A stretch of DNA of 64,000 nt from JAJYKC01 sp963823105 (GTDB lineage: Bacteria > Acidobacteriota > Terriglobia > Bryobacterales > Bryobacteraceae). This document shows, one piece after another, positions 55,262 to 64,000 of this stretch; position 1 is the stretch's first letter, and each line of letters begins with the position of its first letter. The stretch lies in assembly GCA_963823105.1 (NCBI GenBank), contig CAWGKC010000005.1:434001-498000 (forward strand), in the 5' to 3' direction. The notes under the pieces were generated by a model, which did no database searches, was not told the origin of the DNA, and saw only the letters and a list, made by a program, of their open reading frames with translations. The position numbers and the translations under genes are program-made.

Positions 55262-58200
55262 CTAGAACTCAAAGCGCGCCACGATTTGCATCTGGCGTGG
55301 ATGGGAACCGTTCGCCAGACTGTTAACTTCACCGAAGCTCCCGGATCCAAATCCGAATCCGGCGCGATCGAAGCGCGTGATATTGAATGCGTTAAACGCC
55401 TCCGCCCGCACCTGCAATTTCATGTTTTCCCGAATGCTAAACTGCTTCCTCAGCGCGAGATCGACGATATCGATTCCTTGCGAGGTTAAACCGTCGAAAT
55501 ATCGGGGCGCGTTGCCGAGCTGTTGGTCTCCAGGGTCGGCGAAACAATTCGTGTTGAACACGGAAATGCCGTTGGTCGCCCCGTTCAGGAGCGCCGAAGC
55601 GGCAGCGTGATAGCCGACCCCGGTGCCCGGATTCGAGCAGGTCACGTTGGGCCGTTGTTGGCCATCGGCCAAACGATTGATGTCCATCTGGATATGGACG
55701 GGCTGCCCGCTTTGCATGGTGAGATTCGACGACGCCGACCAGCCCCCGATGACGGCGTCGATCACCTTGTTCATATTGTTGCCCAGCAATAGGCCGCGGC
55801 CAACCGGTATCTGAGCCATGAATGCCGCCGCCAGACGATGGGTGGCGTTGTTTGCGCTGAGACTGTATTCTCTGCTGAGCTGGTCCTGGGCCTGCGGGCC
55901 TCCGCTACCATACCATCCCACCCAACCGTTCGTGCCGGAGGAACTGTTGTCCGTATTCCGCGACAGCGTATAGCTGCCTTGGATCGTGAAGTACTTGCCA
56001 CTCCGCTTCTCAAACCGAACCTGCATCGAGTCGTAACGGGAAAGCGCGGCGAACAACGGCAAGCCGCCATAAGCGCCGTCGAACTGCGGATAGGGTCGCA
56101 ATAGGTTGATTAAAGGAATTGTCGCGTTGTTATAGCGGGAAGACGGCACGTTAAAGATCGCGTTCGGTCCCGTGAAAAAGGGCTGGAATGGGTTCGGCAC
56201 GTCCGAGTTCAGTTGGTCGGAGGTGTAATTCTGGCGTACGTTGGAAGGTATGAAGTTCTGGTTTCTGGTGCCCGCGGCAAAGCTACCCCAGGGAAGGTGG
56301 GTGCTGCGGTTCGCGGAGTAATCGACACTCACGACGAAATCGCCCGGCAAGAGCCGCTCGATACCTCCGCTCCACTGGTAAATCTCGGCGTTCCTGTTCG
56401 TCTCGTAAGTAAGATCGCTTTGATTGTCGAGGCCCCACATGGCCAGTTTGCCGTACGTTTCTCCTTGCGCGGACGGCAGACCTTGAGGAAACGGGTTTTG
56501 CAGCGTGGCGGACTGCGTTTGGTAATTGTCGTTGGAGTAGTAGACGTTGGGAGTTTGAGTGAAAGGCGGCCCGGCGTATTGGAAGTTGGTAACAATGTTC
56601 GTGCCATAATAGACGCCGGCGCCCGCGCGGATCACGGTCTTTGAGTCCCAGCTATAAGCGAATCCCAGCCGTGGCCCAAAGTTATTCCTGTCGATCGGAA
56701 TCGTACGATTGCCGGGGGTGGGAAACAGAGTGATGCCATTCAACGGGCCGAGACCGGGAACGGTAATGCCAGTGCTGCCGCTGGGGTCCGCGAACGTCAT
56801 GCGATTGTAGCGTTCGGTGTAGGGAGTGCTCCATTCGTACCTCAGCCCGACGTTCACAGTGAGCTTGGAGTTCACCTTCCAATCGTCCTGAATATAGAAG
56901 CCCGTTTCCTTGGATTTGTCCGCCACCGGGGGCGTGCTCTGCAGGAAACCACCGTTTGAATCGCCCCATCCGAGCAGAAGGCTGGAGAACGAATCCCCCT
57001 GCGTCACAATCCCGTTGCCCGGTTGTCCATTGGTTGTGTCCTGCCCAAACGTGAACAGACCGGTGGGATTGCTCGGCTGCCAGAAATTGTTGTAGAAGGT
57101 GCGTTGCTCGCCGCCAAACTTAATCGAGTGCGCGCCCTTCACCCACGACAAGGCGGATGAATAAGTCAGCAGGTTGTGGCTGAAGTGTGTGTCTACGCAG
57201 CATTGGTCGAAGATATTCGTATAGACACTGTCAAACTCGATCGATGGCATTCGCGCGAGTCCGTTATTGATGAGATAGCTGGGGAAACCGGCGCTCGTTA
57301 AGTTGGGGTAGTTCGTTTTTCCGGGCGCGATGACGAGATCCAGGCTCATGCGTCCCGTGTAGACGATCGTTGGACTGATCGTCCAGTTGTATTCGACGAC
57401 GGCGTTGTACGAGTCTTGCTTGTATTCGTACGAGTCGTTGACAAAAGTGGCCTGCGTGGGGCTGTCGCTGCTTAGCCTGCTGAACCGGAGGGCCAGACGG
57501 TTGGTGTCGTTGAACTGATGGTCCACCCTGGCATCGTACTGATACTGAGAAGTGCTGGATTGCACGTTCTTGCGATAGTTGTTGTAGTTGGTGACCGCGT
57601 CTCCCGTAACATTGGGTTCCGGAAAATAGGCCAGAAGGTTTTTGGCGACCGGATCGATCAGGCTGGCGGGAATGATGTTGTTGGCGAAGGGCTGGCGCGT
57701 CCCGTCCGCTGCGATCGTGAACGGGTTGTAAATGACCACCGGCGCAAGATTGCCGTTCTGGTCGAAGGTGTAGGTTTGCGAGAAGTTACCGCTTCGCTGC
57801 AGGTCGGTTGGCATGGTGGCGACGGTCTGGCTGGAACCGATATCCCGCAGCTTCTCATAGTCAAAGAGAAAGAAGGTCTTGTTCCTCTTGATCGGCCCGC
57901 TGATCATACCTCCACCCTGATCGTGCGTCAATGGGGGTTTCCCAATCCCCGCCTGGTTACTAAAGAAGTCATTGGCGTTGAACGCGTCCCGCTGGCCAAA
58001 ATACCAGCCGCTGCCGTGGAACTGGTTGCCACCCTGCTTCATCGTGATATTGACGACCGTGCCGCCATTGTTGCCGTACTCGGCGGAAAAGCTGTTGTTC
58101 TGGACGTTGAATTCCTGGATGACTTCCACCGAAGGCGTGTAGTAAACATTCGTGTTGCCGCCTTCACCCTGCTCGGGCGCGCTGAGGGGCGCACCGTCAA

Positions 58201-58816
58201 AACGCACCTCGGCTGTCGCATTCCGCTGGCCGTTGGAGACGAAGTTCGTTCCCGAAGGATAGCTATCCCTCGTCCCGCTGCCAGGCGATTCCGTGACGCC
58301 GCCCGATAGGAACACCAGCCCGAAATAGCTGCGGCCGAAAAGCGGCATGTCCCGGGTGTAGTCGCCGCTGACAGTCGTGCCTATCGCCGCACTTCCGGTG
58401 TCTAACAGGGGCGGCGCCTCCACCACCGTCACCGAACTATCCACCCCTGCCACCTGCAGCGCAAAATCGATACTCGAGTGCTGGCTGACTCCGAGCACCA
58501 CGTCCTTGGTCTCCTCCGGCCGGAAACCGGACATCTGGGCAGTGAGATTGTAGGTCGCTGGATGCAAGTCGTTAAAGATAAAAGTGCCTCGCTCGTCCGT
58601 GACGGTCGTGTTGGCAATGTTCGTTGCAACATCCACGATGGTTACCTTCGCGCCAATAATCACGCTGCCGCTGGAATCGCGCACCACGCCACGGATCTGA
58701 GCCTCAAAGCTGCCCTGCCCAAAGGCCAATACCGGTAAAAACAACAGCGGCAAGGCGAATGAGCCCGCCGCGATCAAACCCGCCCGCATCCCACCACGTT
58801 TCGAGTTCGCTAGCAT
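55262..58816 (-). CDS. Oar-like TonB-dependent receptor 4
   Basis: An intact receptor of about 1184 residues. AAGGAG (58823-58828) touches the first ATG (58822) but lies 6 nt before the second (58816), so I choose 58816. A signal peptide (AAGSFALPLLFLPVLAFGQ) is followed by a carboxypeptidase-regulatory domain (FEAQIRGVVRDSSGSVIIGA), a plug (VRFDGAPLSAPEQGEGGNTN, VVNITMKQGGNQFHGSG) and a barrel ending MQIVARFEF. It leads an operon with a hydrolase-like and a beta-helix protein. No SusD-like lipoprotein is present. Confidence 0.92.
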   Translation of the reverse strand: MLANSKRGGMRAGLIAAGSFALPLLFLPVLAFGQGSFEAQIRGVVRDSSGSVIIGAKVTIVDVATNIANTTVTDERGTFIFNDLHPATYNLTAQMSGFRPEETKDVVLGVSQHSSIDFALQVAGVDSSVTVVEAPPLLDTGSAAIGTTVSGDYTRDMPLFGRSYFGLVFLSGGVTESPGSGTRDSYPSGTNFVSNGQRNATAEVRFDGAPLSAPEQGEGGNTNVYYTPSVEVIQEFNVQNNSFSAEYGNNGGTVVNITMKQGGNQFHGSGWYFGQRDAFNANDFFSNQAGIGKPPLTHDQGGGMISGPIKRNKTFFLFDYEKLRDIGSSQTVATMPTDLQRSGNFSQTYTFDQNGNLAPVVIYNPFTIAADGTRQPFANNIIPASLIDPVAKNLLAYFPEPNVTGDAVTNYNNYRKNVQSSTSQYQYDARVDHQFNDTNRLALRFSRLSSDSPTQATFVNDSYEYKQDSYNAVVEYNWTISPTIVYTGRMSLDLVIAPGKTNYPNLTSAGFPSYLINNGLARMPSIEFDSVYTNIFDQCCVDTHFSHNLLTYSSALSWVKGAHSIKFGGEQRTFYNNFWQPSNPTGLFTFGQDTTNGQPGNGIVTQGDSFSSLLLGWGDSNGGFLQSTPPVADKSKETGFYIQDDWKVNSKLTVNVGLRYEWSTPYTERYNRMTFADPSGSTGITVPGLGPLNGITLFPTPGNRTIPIDRNNFGPRLGFAYSWDSKTVIRAGAGVYYGTNIVTNFQYAGPPFTQTPNVYYSNDNYQTQSATLQNPFPQGLPSAQGETYGKLAMWGLDNQSDLTYETNRNAEIYQWSGGIERLLPGDFVVSVDYSANRSTHLPWGSFAAGTRNQNFIPSNVRQNYTSDQLNSDVPNPFQPFFTGPNAIFNVPSSRYNNATIPLINLLRPYPQFDGAYGGLPLFAALSRYDSMQVRFEKRSGKYFTIQGSYTLSRNTDNSSSGTNGWVGWYGSGGPQAQDQLSREYSLSANNATHRLAAAFMAQIPVGRGLLLGNNMNKVIDAVIGGWSASSNLTMQSGQPVHIQMDINRLADGQQRPNVTCSNPGTGVGYHAAASALLNGATNGISVFNTNCFADPGDQQLGNAPRYFDGLTSQGIDIVDLALRKQFSIRENMKLQVRAEAFNAFNITRFDRAGFGFGSGSFGEVNSLANGSHPRQMQIVARFEF

Positions 58817-58961
58817 TTCCATCTCCTTGTTTGGCTTCGCGCCAATGAAAAGTGACGATCGAAATTCAATCCGCGCACTATCGGCCCGATCTTAAGTTGG
58901 CGGACGCAACACCCAGGGAATAGACCACCGCGTTTCACGACTCAGACTACTCTATGTCTAC

Positions 58962-59069
58962 TTACTGTTGAACCAATACACGCATCTCGTTGACAGGCGC
59001 GCTCCCGTGGCGCCCAAAGAACGGCAGGCCGCCGAAGTAAACGTCTTGCCGCTCCCGATCGGCGGCCAT
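58962..59069 (-). CDS. Possible 35-residue leader peptide of the receptor 4 operon
   Basis: ATG at 59069 has a perfect AAGGAG (59078-59083) with 8-nt spacing. The frame MAADRERQDVYFGGLPFFGR ... VNEMRVLVQQ ends at TAA 58962, 139 nt before the first receptor 4 ATG. It is not membrane-like and has no obvious attenuator amino-acid run. Its last half could also be the remnant of a larger protein. The start signal is unusually good for chance. Confidence 0.4.
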   Translation of the reverse strand: MAADRERQDVYFGGLPFFGRHGSAPVNEMRVLVQQ

Positions 59070-59098
59070 CGACGCTTCTCCTTGATTGGCTTCGTATA

Positions 59099-59127
59099 GT
59101 CCTATCATGGCCGTGTACGGGTGTCAA
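59099..59127 (-). promoter_or_regulatory. Weak promoter before the leader peptide
   Basis: TTGACA on the minus strand (59122-59127), with TAGGAC (59099-59104) after 17 bp. The -10 match is poor. The rest of the gap 58817-59365 holds no supported gene apart from the 35-residue frame. Confidence 0.3.
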
Positions 59128-59365
59128 GCGTCTTTTCGGTCGTTTCTCGATAGATCGCCAGGATGTCGCGGAGCGCTACGAGGTTGTCAAAAGCGCGACA
59201 GAACTATCCATTGGCGTCGGGCTGGAGGTCCAGTCGGCGCAATCGTTTAGAAAGTCCTCACAATCGCGCCGAGTTCTCGAGTCGACGCGGCAATCCAAAT
59301 CCGAACGGACTTGACCGTTGGCGGAGGTTTCTGGGAGACTGGCTGCGGATGGTTTTGCCGCCGGC

Positions 59366-60101
59366 ATGCCGACGATCGAAGACAACTTTTACGTGTTCCA
59401 CAAGGTCTATGACTGGGCGCGGGCGGGGGATGAGTGGTCGGACGCTTGGGGGAGCACGGAGCGGGCGTGGCGCGTGACCGTGGAGCCGCGGATACGCCGG
59501 TTTCTCGATTGCGGAACCATACTTGAAATCGCGCCGGGCTTTGGGCGGTGGACGCAATTCCTGGTGGGGCGGTGCGAGGCGCTGATTGGCGTGGATCTGA
59601 GTCCGCGATGTATCGAGGCGTGCCGGAGCCGGTTCGCCGGGGCCGGGCACGCGCGTTTCATCGTGAACGACGGAACGTCGCTCGAAGGAGTCGAGGATGC
59701 CAGCGTCGATTTCGCGTTCAGCTTCGATTCGCTGGTGCATGCCGATCCGCCCGTGCTGCGGGCGTATCTTTTGGAATTGGCGCGAGTACTGAAACCGGGC
59801 GCGCACGCGTTTTTGCATCACTCGAATCTGGGGGACTATCGGGACACGTTGCCGAAGGAGATCGAGCCGGCGGAGCATTGGCGCAGCCGGACCATGACGG
59901 CGGAGTTGTTCCGCGCCTTCTGCCGGGAGGCGGCGGCTCGATTGCCTGGATCAGGAGTTAGTGAATTGGGGCGGGACCGCGCGCCTGCCGGATTGTTTCT
60001 CGACCGTGGCCAAGCCCGATGGCGCGGCCGCGGCCGAGTGCCGGGTGCGCGTTCATGCGCGATTCATGGAAGACGAAGTACACGCGCCGCCGGGCGATTA
60101 A
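59366..60101 (+). CDS. Class I SAM-dependent methyltransferase (frame-broken at 3' end)
   Basis: About 244 residues from ATG 59366 (MPTIEDNFYVFHKVYDW). Motif I is ILEIAPGFGRWTQFL, then LIGVDLSPRCIEACRSRF (SAM acidic loop), VDFAFSFDSLVHADPPVLRA (motif IV) and LARVLKPGAHAFLHHSNLGD. Near 59938 the frame breaks by one extra base. The following frame, CLDQELVNWGGTARLPDCFS, then ECRVRVHARFMEDEV, gives the natural C-terminus at TAA 60101. Acceptor unknown; related proteins occur in glycan and natural-product loci. A TTG at 59318 could extend the N-terminus. Confidence 0.75.
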
Positions 60102-60171
60102 TGCCTTGCGCTCCCGGGTAGCCCGCGAGACGCGAAGTGAAATAGCATCTCAGCGCAAATCGATCCTCGCG

Positions 60172-60648
60172 TTACCGCCAGGCCCCCAACAGCCGCCGCA
60201 CCAACACAAGCTGGCCCAAGTGATAAGCGTTGTGATCGGCCGCCAGCAGCACTTCGCGCAGGATCGTCTTCCCCTCTCCATGCGGAATCGCCGCGAACAA
60301 ATCCGTCGCGTCGTCTTCCACCATCGCCGCCATCGCCTTTAAATCGGCGCGAAACCCCTTCACGCTCTTGTCCCAAGCCTGCTCGTCGGGCGGCTCCGGC
60401 GCACTCGGCCAATACCCGCCGGGAAAGTCCGGCGAGACGTGCTTCGGGTTGCGGGCGAACTCCAAAATATCCCACTGCGCGATGCGCAGGTGCTCCAACA
60501 GTTCCCACGGCGAATGCTCGGCTCCCTTCGGCCGCTTCCCTCGCAGGCCCGCCGGCAGATCCTTCACCGCCGCCTCGAAATCCACATGCGCCCCATCGCC
60601 TTTGAGCGTATAGAGCAGATGCTCCCGCAATGCCTTCGTCTGTTTCAT
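60172..60648 (-). CDS. DinB-family (four-helix metal-binding) protein
   Basis: 158 residues from ATG 60648, with AAGGAC just upstream. The family fold is shown by SPWELLEHLRIAQWDILEF (the first metal-ligand His is in LLEHLR) and LLAADHNAYHLGQLVLVRRL, with the paired histidines HNAYH. DinB/YfiT-like proteins act as thiol transferases or stress proteins. It follows the DUF1579-like gene after 25 nt, so the two are an operon. Confidence 0.88.
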   Translation of the reverse strand: MKQTKALREHLLYTLKGDGAHVDFEAAVKDLPAGLRGKRPKGAEHSPWELLEHLRIAQWDILEFARNPKHVSPDFPGGYWPSAPEPPDEQAWDKSVKGFRADLKAMAAMVEDDATDLFAAIPHGEGKTILREVLLAADHNAYHLGQLVLVRRLLGAWR

Positions 60649-60673
60649 GGCTGTCCTTTCCGTTTTCTCCAAT

Positions 60674-61219
60674 TCACTTCACTCTCTTCGCGCGAAATTC
60701 AGCTTCCAACCGCCACGTCTCCCCATCCGGATTCAGCGCTTCGCCCGTCCATCGAAATCCGTCTGAAGCGATCCCGGTGAAGCTCCACCGGATCGGCGTG
60801 CCGTCGGAGTGACGCCCCACTTGCACCACATCCTTTCCAATCCAACGGCCGATCAGTTCGTCGCGCCGTCCCGTCGCCGGATCGATCCATGTCACCCGCC
60901 AGGCGCGAATCGCCGCGTCCCACACCCTCAGTGTCGTACCGTACGTGTTGCCCGTTTCGCCCAGCTTCACGCCTCGCTCCCCGCGGCGTGGCAGAATCCA
61001 TACGTCCTGCACCGCCCGCCCTTCCGACACCCACGCGAAATGCGCTTCGCCCTTGATGCCACGCGCGCTCACATCCACCCCATAGTGCAAAATATCCAGT
61101 TCCCAACTTCCCTCAAGCCACCCGTACGCGTCGTCCGCCTCCGAAATCTCCGGCGACCGCCCCTTGGCTGCCCACGCTTCCAGCGCACCCGTTTTCGCAT
61201 CCGCTTCGATCGTCGTCAT
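60674..61219 (-). CDS. DUF1579-like beta-barrel protein
   Basis: 181 residues, no signal peptide. Family features are YGWLEGSWELDILHYG (the W-x-G-x-W opening), GRAVQDVWILPRRG, YGTTLRVWDAAIRAWRVTWI and TGEALNPDGETWRLEAEF. These proteins form a lipocalin-like barrel of unknown function. Transcribed with the DinB gene. Divergent from the AraC regulator, which may control this pair. Confidence 0.75.
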   Translation of the reverse strand: MTTIEADAKTGALEAWAAKGRSPEISEADDAYGWLEGSWELDILHYGVDVSARGIKGEAHFAWVSEGRAVQDVWILPRRGERGVKLGETGNTYGTTLRVWDAAIRAWRVTWIDPATGRRDELIGRWIGKDVVQVGRHSDGTPIRWSFTGIASDGFRWTGEALNPDGETWRLEAEFRAKRVK

Positions 61220-61295
61220 TCTAAAAATACCCTCCGTTCCTTCGCTATCCTGGAACTGTTATACGGCGAAACGGACGCCCGGTTCTTGGCGAAAA

Positions 61296-62178
61296 TTGCG
61301 GTCGGTTTACAGCACGCTCTCGCGCAACGCGCTTCAACCGGCGCTCCCGGCCGCGCCATCCGCCCGCATTCTCGCCGAAGGCGACGGCTGGTCGGTTTCC
61401 GATGTCCTCTGCACCTCCGGCCCTCGCGACCGCCCCTTCGAAGAACGCCACTCGCGCTTCTCCATCGCCATCGTCGCCGCAGGCAGTTTTCAATACCGCT
61501 CCGCCAACTCCAGCGAGCTGATGACGCCCGGCTCCCTGCTGCTCGGCAACCCCGGCCAATCTTTCGAATGCGGGCACGAGCACGCCGCCGGCGACCGCTG
61601 CCTGTCGTTCGGATTCACCCCCGGCTATTTCGAACGTCTCGCCGCCGATGCCTCCTTCCGCTGCACCCGGCTCGCCTTTCCCGTTCTCCGCCTTCCGCCC
61701 TTGCCCGCCATCGCCCCCATCGTCGCCCAGGCCTGCGCCAATCTAACGGCGGATTCTGTCTGGGAGGAGATCGCCGTACGCCTGGCCGCGCACACGCTGC
61801 GAAATCTCAACGGCTCGCCGCTCCACTCATCCCCGCCGCCGCCCTCCGCCATCGCGCGAGTGACACGCGCCGTCCGCGCCATAGAGCGCCACTCCGCCGG
61901 CGCTTCGCTCACCCTGGCCACTCTCGCCCGCGAAGCCGGCCTCAGCCCCTACCATTTCCTCCGCACCTTCCATCGCCTCACCGGCGTCACGCCCCACCAA
62001 TACGTCCTCCGCGCCCGCCTTCGCGAAGCCGCCCTGCGCCTCTCCGCCGAACCCGCCAAAATCCTCGACATCGCCCTCGATTGCGGCTTCGGCGACGTCT
62101 CCAACTTCAACCGCGCCTTTCGCGCCGAGTTCGGCGTCACCCCCCGCGCCTATCGCCGCCGCTTCGCCGGGAGAGTAG
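61296..62178 (+). CDS. AraC-family transcriptional regulator
   Basis: About 290 residues. The N-terminal cupin sensor has LMTPGSLLLGNPGQSFECGH and RCLSFGFTPGYFERLA. Two HTH motifs follow: LTLATLAREAGLSPYHFLRT and AKILDIALDCGFGDVSNFNR, then FRAEFGVTPRAYRRR. The start is uncertain; I use an in-frame TTG at 61296, though the frame is open upstream. The frame runs on past the expected end. One extra base near 62155-62165 would give the natural stop TAG 62176-62178, six nt before the next ATG. Divergent from the DUF1579-like gene. Confidence 0.78.
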
Positions 62179-62184
62179 CGATTC

Positions 62185-62917
62185 ATGGATCTCCTCTCTC
62201 CGCGTTGCCCTCATCGGAGATTACGATCCGTCCGTCATCGCCCATCAAGCCATTCCGGAAGCTCTGCGCCTCGCCGCTGCCGCCGGGCACACCGCAGTCG
62301 AACCCGTCTGGATCCACACCAGCTCCATCCAAAACCCGCCTTCCGATCTCGCGGCCTTCGACGGAATCTGGTGCGTTCCCGCAAGCCCCTATGCCAACAC
62401 CGAAGGAGCGCTCTCTGCGATTCGATTCGCCCGCGAACAACCGCGTCCGTTTCTCGGCACCTGCGGAGGCTTTCAACACGCGCTCATCGAGTACGCGCGC
62501 AATGTCCGCGGCTTCGACGACGCCGCGCACGCCGAAATCGATCCGGCTGCCGTGCGCCCTCTGATCGCTCCGCTCGCATGTTCCCTCGTCGAACAGAGCG
62601 AAGAACTCACGCTCGCCGATTCAGGACACCTGCGCGCGGCCTATGCGAAACCTAAGATCACCGAACGCTACCACTGCCGCTACGGGCTGAACCGCGACTA
62701 CGAAACGATCCTCTTCCGCGACGGTCTTCGCGCTACCGCCCACGACGTCTCCGGCGAAGTACGCGCGATCGAACTCGCGTCTCACCCGTTTTTTGTCGCT
62801 ACGCTCTTCCAGCCCGAACGCCGCGCGCTCAAAGGCGAGGTCCCCCCTCTCGTCGCCGCGTTCGTGGCGGCGATGGATGGCTGCGGCTCCCCCTATGGCC
62901 GCGCCGCTTGCCCATAG
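62185..62917 (+). CDS. Class I glutamine-amidotransferase-like (CTP-synthase C-terminal-related) protein
   Basis: About 243 residues. ATG 62185 has GGGAGAG upstream. The frame breaks at about 62199 by one extra C; repaired, the start reads MDLLSRVALIGDYDPSVIAH. The nucleophile-elbow cysteine is in PRPFLGTCGGFQHALIEYAR, and ASHPFFVATLFQPERRALKG carries the His/Glu end of the triad. NVRGFDDAAHAE is characteristic of the CTP-synthase C-terminal-related (seleno)protein family, whose role is unknown. It follows the AraC gene and overlaps the convergent gene by 25 nt. Confidence 0.8.
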
Positions 62918-63771
62918 ATGAAATCGCGAATCTTCAGATACCATTCCGCTCCCGAAGTCCGTGGAATGGAGTCCCAGACTTTCTTGATCGCCTCCGGACC
63001 GGCTCGCTTCGGGTCGAGCGTCCCTGCCAGCGCCATGTCCTGAATCGCATTGCGGCGAATGATGGCGCGAACCGTGAGAGGAGCGCCGCTATCCCACCGC
63101 TCGACCCCGCCCGCGACATACTCCTTCAACGGCCCCAGCGCCGGCGCTTCCGCGCTCATCTCCACCGCCGGCAAAGGCGTTTCCGCCGCCTTCCCGGCAG
63201 CGGCCAAGTCCGGCGCCCGCGCCGGAATCACGCGAACCTCCATCGGCGCGACAATCCAAAATCCGATCTTCATCTGCACCTCCAGCCGGAACCCCGGCGG
63301 AGACGCATTCGGCGGAATCCAAAGATCCAGCAAATACACCCGCGTCGTCTGTCCCGGAATGTTCTCCTCCGGATCGGGCATCATGCCAAAGTCGGGAAGC
63401 TGCCGCAGCGGCGTGAGAGCGTCCGGAATCCAGCCATCGCCATGCCGTGCGAAGCGCTCCCGGTACATCTCCACTCCGCAGGCATTCAATGGATTCGGCA
63501 CCACGAAGAGCAGATAGTTCTCGCCGGCCGGCGCCGTCACTGCGACGTGAAAGGAAATGTGGGCGTTGCGCGGCGCGGCCGGCGACAAGATCTCGCGCGG
63601 GTGCGGCGCCTTATCCACGGCAACGATCTCTCCGAACGGACCCACCCGTTGAAACTCGGAGTAAATCTCCACCGCTGGCGATACAGCCGCCGTCTGCGCC
63701 AAGGCTATCGATCCGGTCCCAACGGACAGCCACGCCAGCCGTAGGATTGTCCCGCGTACGCGCATCTTCAT
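62893..63771 (-). CDS. Secreted hypothetical protein
   Basis: 292 residues with a signal peptide (LAWLSVGTGSIALAQ). An N-terminal half of beta-strand character contains ENYLLFVVPNPLNACGVEMY and TTRVYLLDLWIPPNASPPGF. The C-terminal half has AIIRRNAIQDMALAGTLD and AEWYLKIRDFIYG. I do not recognise the family. It starts 10 nt after the methyltransferase fragment ends, on the same strand, so the two may be co-transcribed. Confidence 0.6.
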   Translation of the reverse strand: MKMRVRGTILRLAWLSVGTGSIALAQTAAVSPAVEIYSEFQRVGPFGEIVAVDKAPHPREILSPAAPRNAHISFHVAVTAPAGENYLLFVVPNPLNACGVEMYRERFARHGDGWIPDALTPLRQLPDFGMMPDPEENIPGQTTRVYLLDLWIPPNASPPGFRLEVQMKIGFWIVAPMEVRVIPARAPDLAAAGKAAETPLPAVEMSAEAPALGPLKEYVAGGVERWDSGAPLTVRAIIRRNAIQDMALAGTLDPKRAGPEAIKKVWDSIPRTSGAEWYLKIRDFIYGQAARP

Positions 63772-63781
63772 TTGTGCGCAG

Positions 63782-64000
63782 TCAGCGCCGGTACAGGTAC
63801 AAGCTGTGGACGCGCCCCTCTTCGTCGGCGATCCGCTCCGTCTTCACCGGAGTCCACTTGGAGAACTCGAAATCGTGCGCCACGACGCGCGCGCCCTTCT
63901 TCAATTGCTTTTCGAGCATCGGGCTCACTTTGTCGTTGGAAATAGGAAGCAGATACACGGTAAGCAGATCGGCGGACGAATAATCCTGCTTCGTCAAATC
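63782..64000 (-). CDS. SAM-dependent methyltransferase, C-terminal part (runs off right edge)
   Basis: The open frame enters from the right edge. It shows the motif IV-VI region of class I methyltransferases: DYSSADLLTVYLLPISNDKV, then LEKQLKKGARVVAHDFEFSK, then WTPVKTERI. VTLYLLP with a following RVVSHDF is typical of the PrmA/lysine-methyltransferase-like group widespread in Acidobacteria. The 5' part, including the SAM-binding GxGxG loop, lies outside the window. Confidence 0.7.
   Translation of the reverse strand, partial: DLTKQDYSSADLLTVYLLPISNDKVSPMLEKQLKKGARVVAHDFEFSKWTPVKTERIADEEGRVHSLYLYRR

Noticed and set aside
58990..58995. TTGACA on the plus strand
   Set aside because: Lies inside the small minus-strand frame and has no matching -10 box or downstream gene.
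1..64000. CRISPR array, rRNA, integrase or transposase
   Set aside because: No regularly spaced repeats, rRNA sequence, or recombinase motifs were seen anywhere in the window.

Overview
The window is G+C-rich, densely coded bacterial DNA that looks like an Acidobacteriota genome of the Bryobacterales/Solibacter group. The evidence is a free-standing protein of the Solibacter-type TIGR03437 domain family, four very large Oar-like TonB-dependent receptors (carboxypeptidase-regulatory domain, plug, barrel), a TPR plus ASPIC/UnbV (CRTAC1-type) pair beside two of them, and a winged-helix/transmembrane regulator at the left edge. No species can be named from sequence reading alone.

Layout. 1-640: 5' part of a winged-helix membrane regulator (minus). 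1.1-10.9 kb: receptor 1 (frame-broken), TPR protein, CRTAC1-like protein, receptor 2, then a tandem hairpin repeat and a terminator. 11.2-19.1 kb: two hypothetical proteins, an M1 aminopeptidase, OsmC-like protein, a Tat-exported Gfo/Idh/MocA oxidoreductase, a sugar-phosphate-isomerase-like protein and the TIGR03437 protein. 19.1-33 kb: an exopolysaccharide locus (sugar transferase, O-antigen ligase-like protein, Wzz-like protein, Wzy-like protein, two glycosyltransferases). Embedded in it is a minus-strand operon: HPr-kinase-like protein, TonB-dependent receptor, and a nucleotidyltransferase-MFS fusion. 34.0-35.75 kb: a tRNA-Ser(GGA) gene whose 3' end is duplicated about 1.6 kb away. Between the copies is a two-gene module (HTH protein plus AbiEii-like nucleotidyltransferase) with a near-perfect palindrome at its promoter, so this looks like a small toxin-antitoxin-type island. 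35.8-45.0 kb: sulfurtransferase, RNase G/E, and the cell-shape operon mreC-mreD-mrdA-rodA. 45.0-51.4 kb: a TetR-type regulator and efflux operon organised like cecR-ybhGFSR. 51.4-59.1 kb: a minus-strand saccharide-type operon (receptor 4, TIM-barrel hydrolase-like protein, parallel beta-helix protein), preceded by a possible leader peptide and followed by a hydrolase fragment on the other strand. 59.3-64 kb: methyltransferase, DinB-like protein, DUF1579-like protein, AraC regulator, class I glutamine-amidotransferase-like protein, a secreted hypothetical and a truncated methyltransferase.

A recurring oddity is that about eleven coding frames break, and each break is repaired by removing one base. 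That uniform direction suggests single-base insertion errors in the underlying sequence rather than gene decay. I therefore annotate these genes at full length with the break noted.

The best candidates for something undescribed are the kinase-receptor-nucleotidyltransferase/MFS operon at 25.2-31.8 kb and the tRNA-Ser-flanked regulator/nucleotidyltransferase island at 34.0-35.7 kb.
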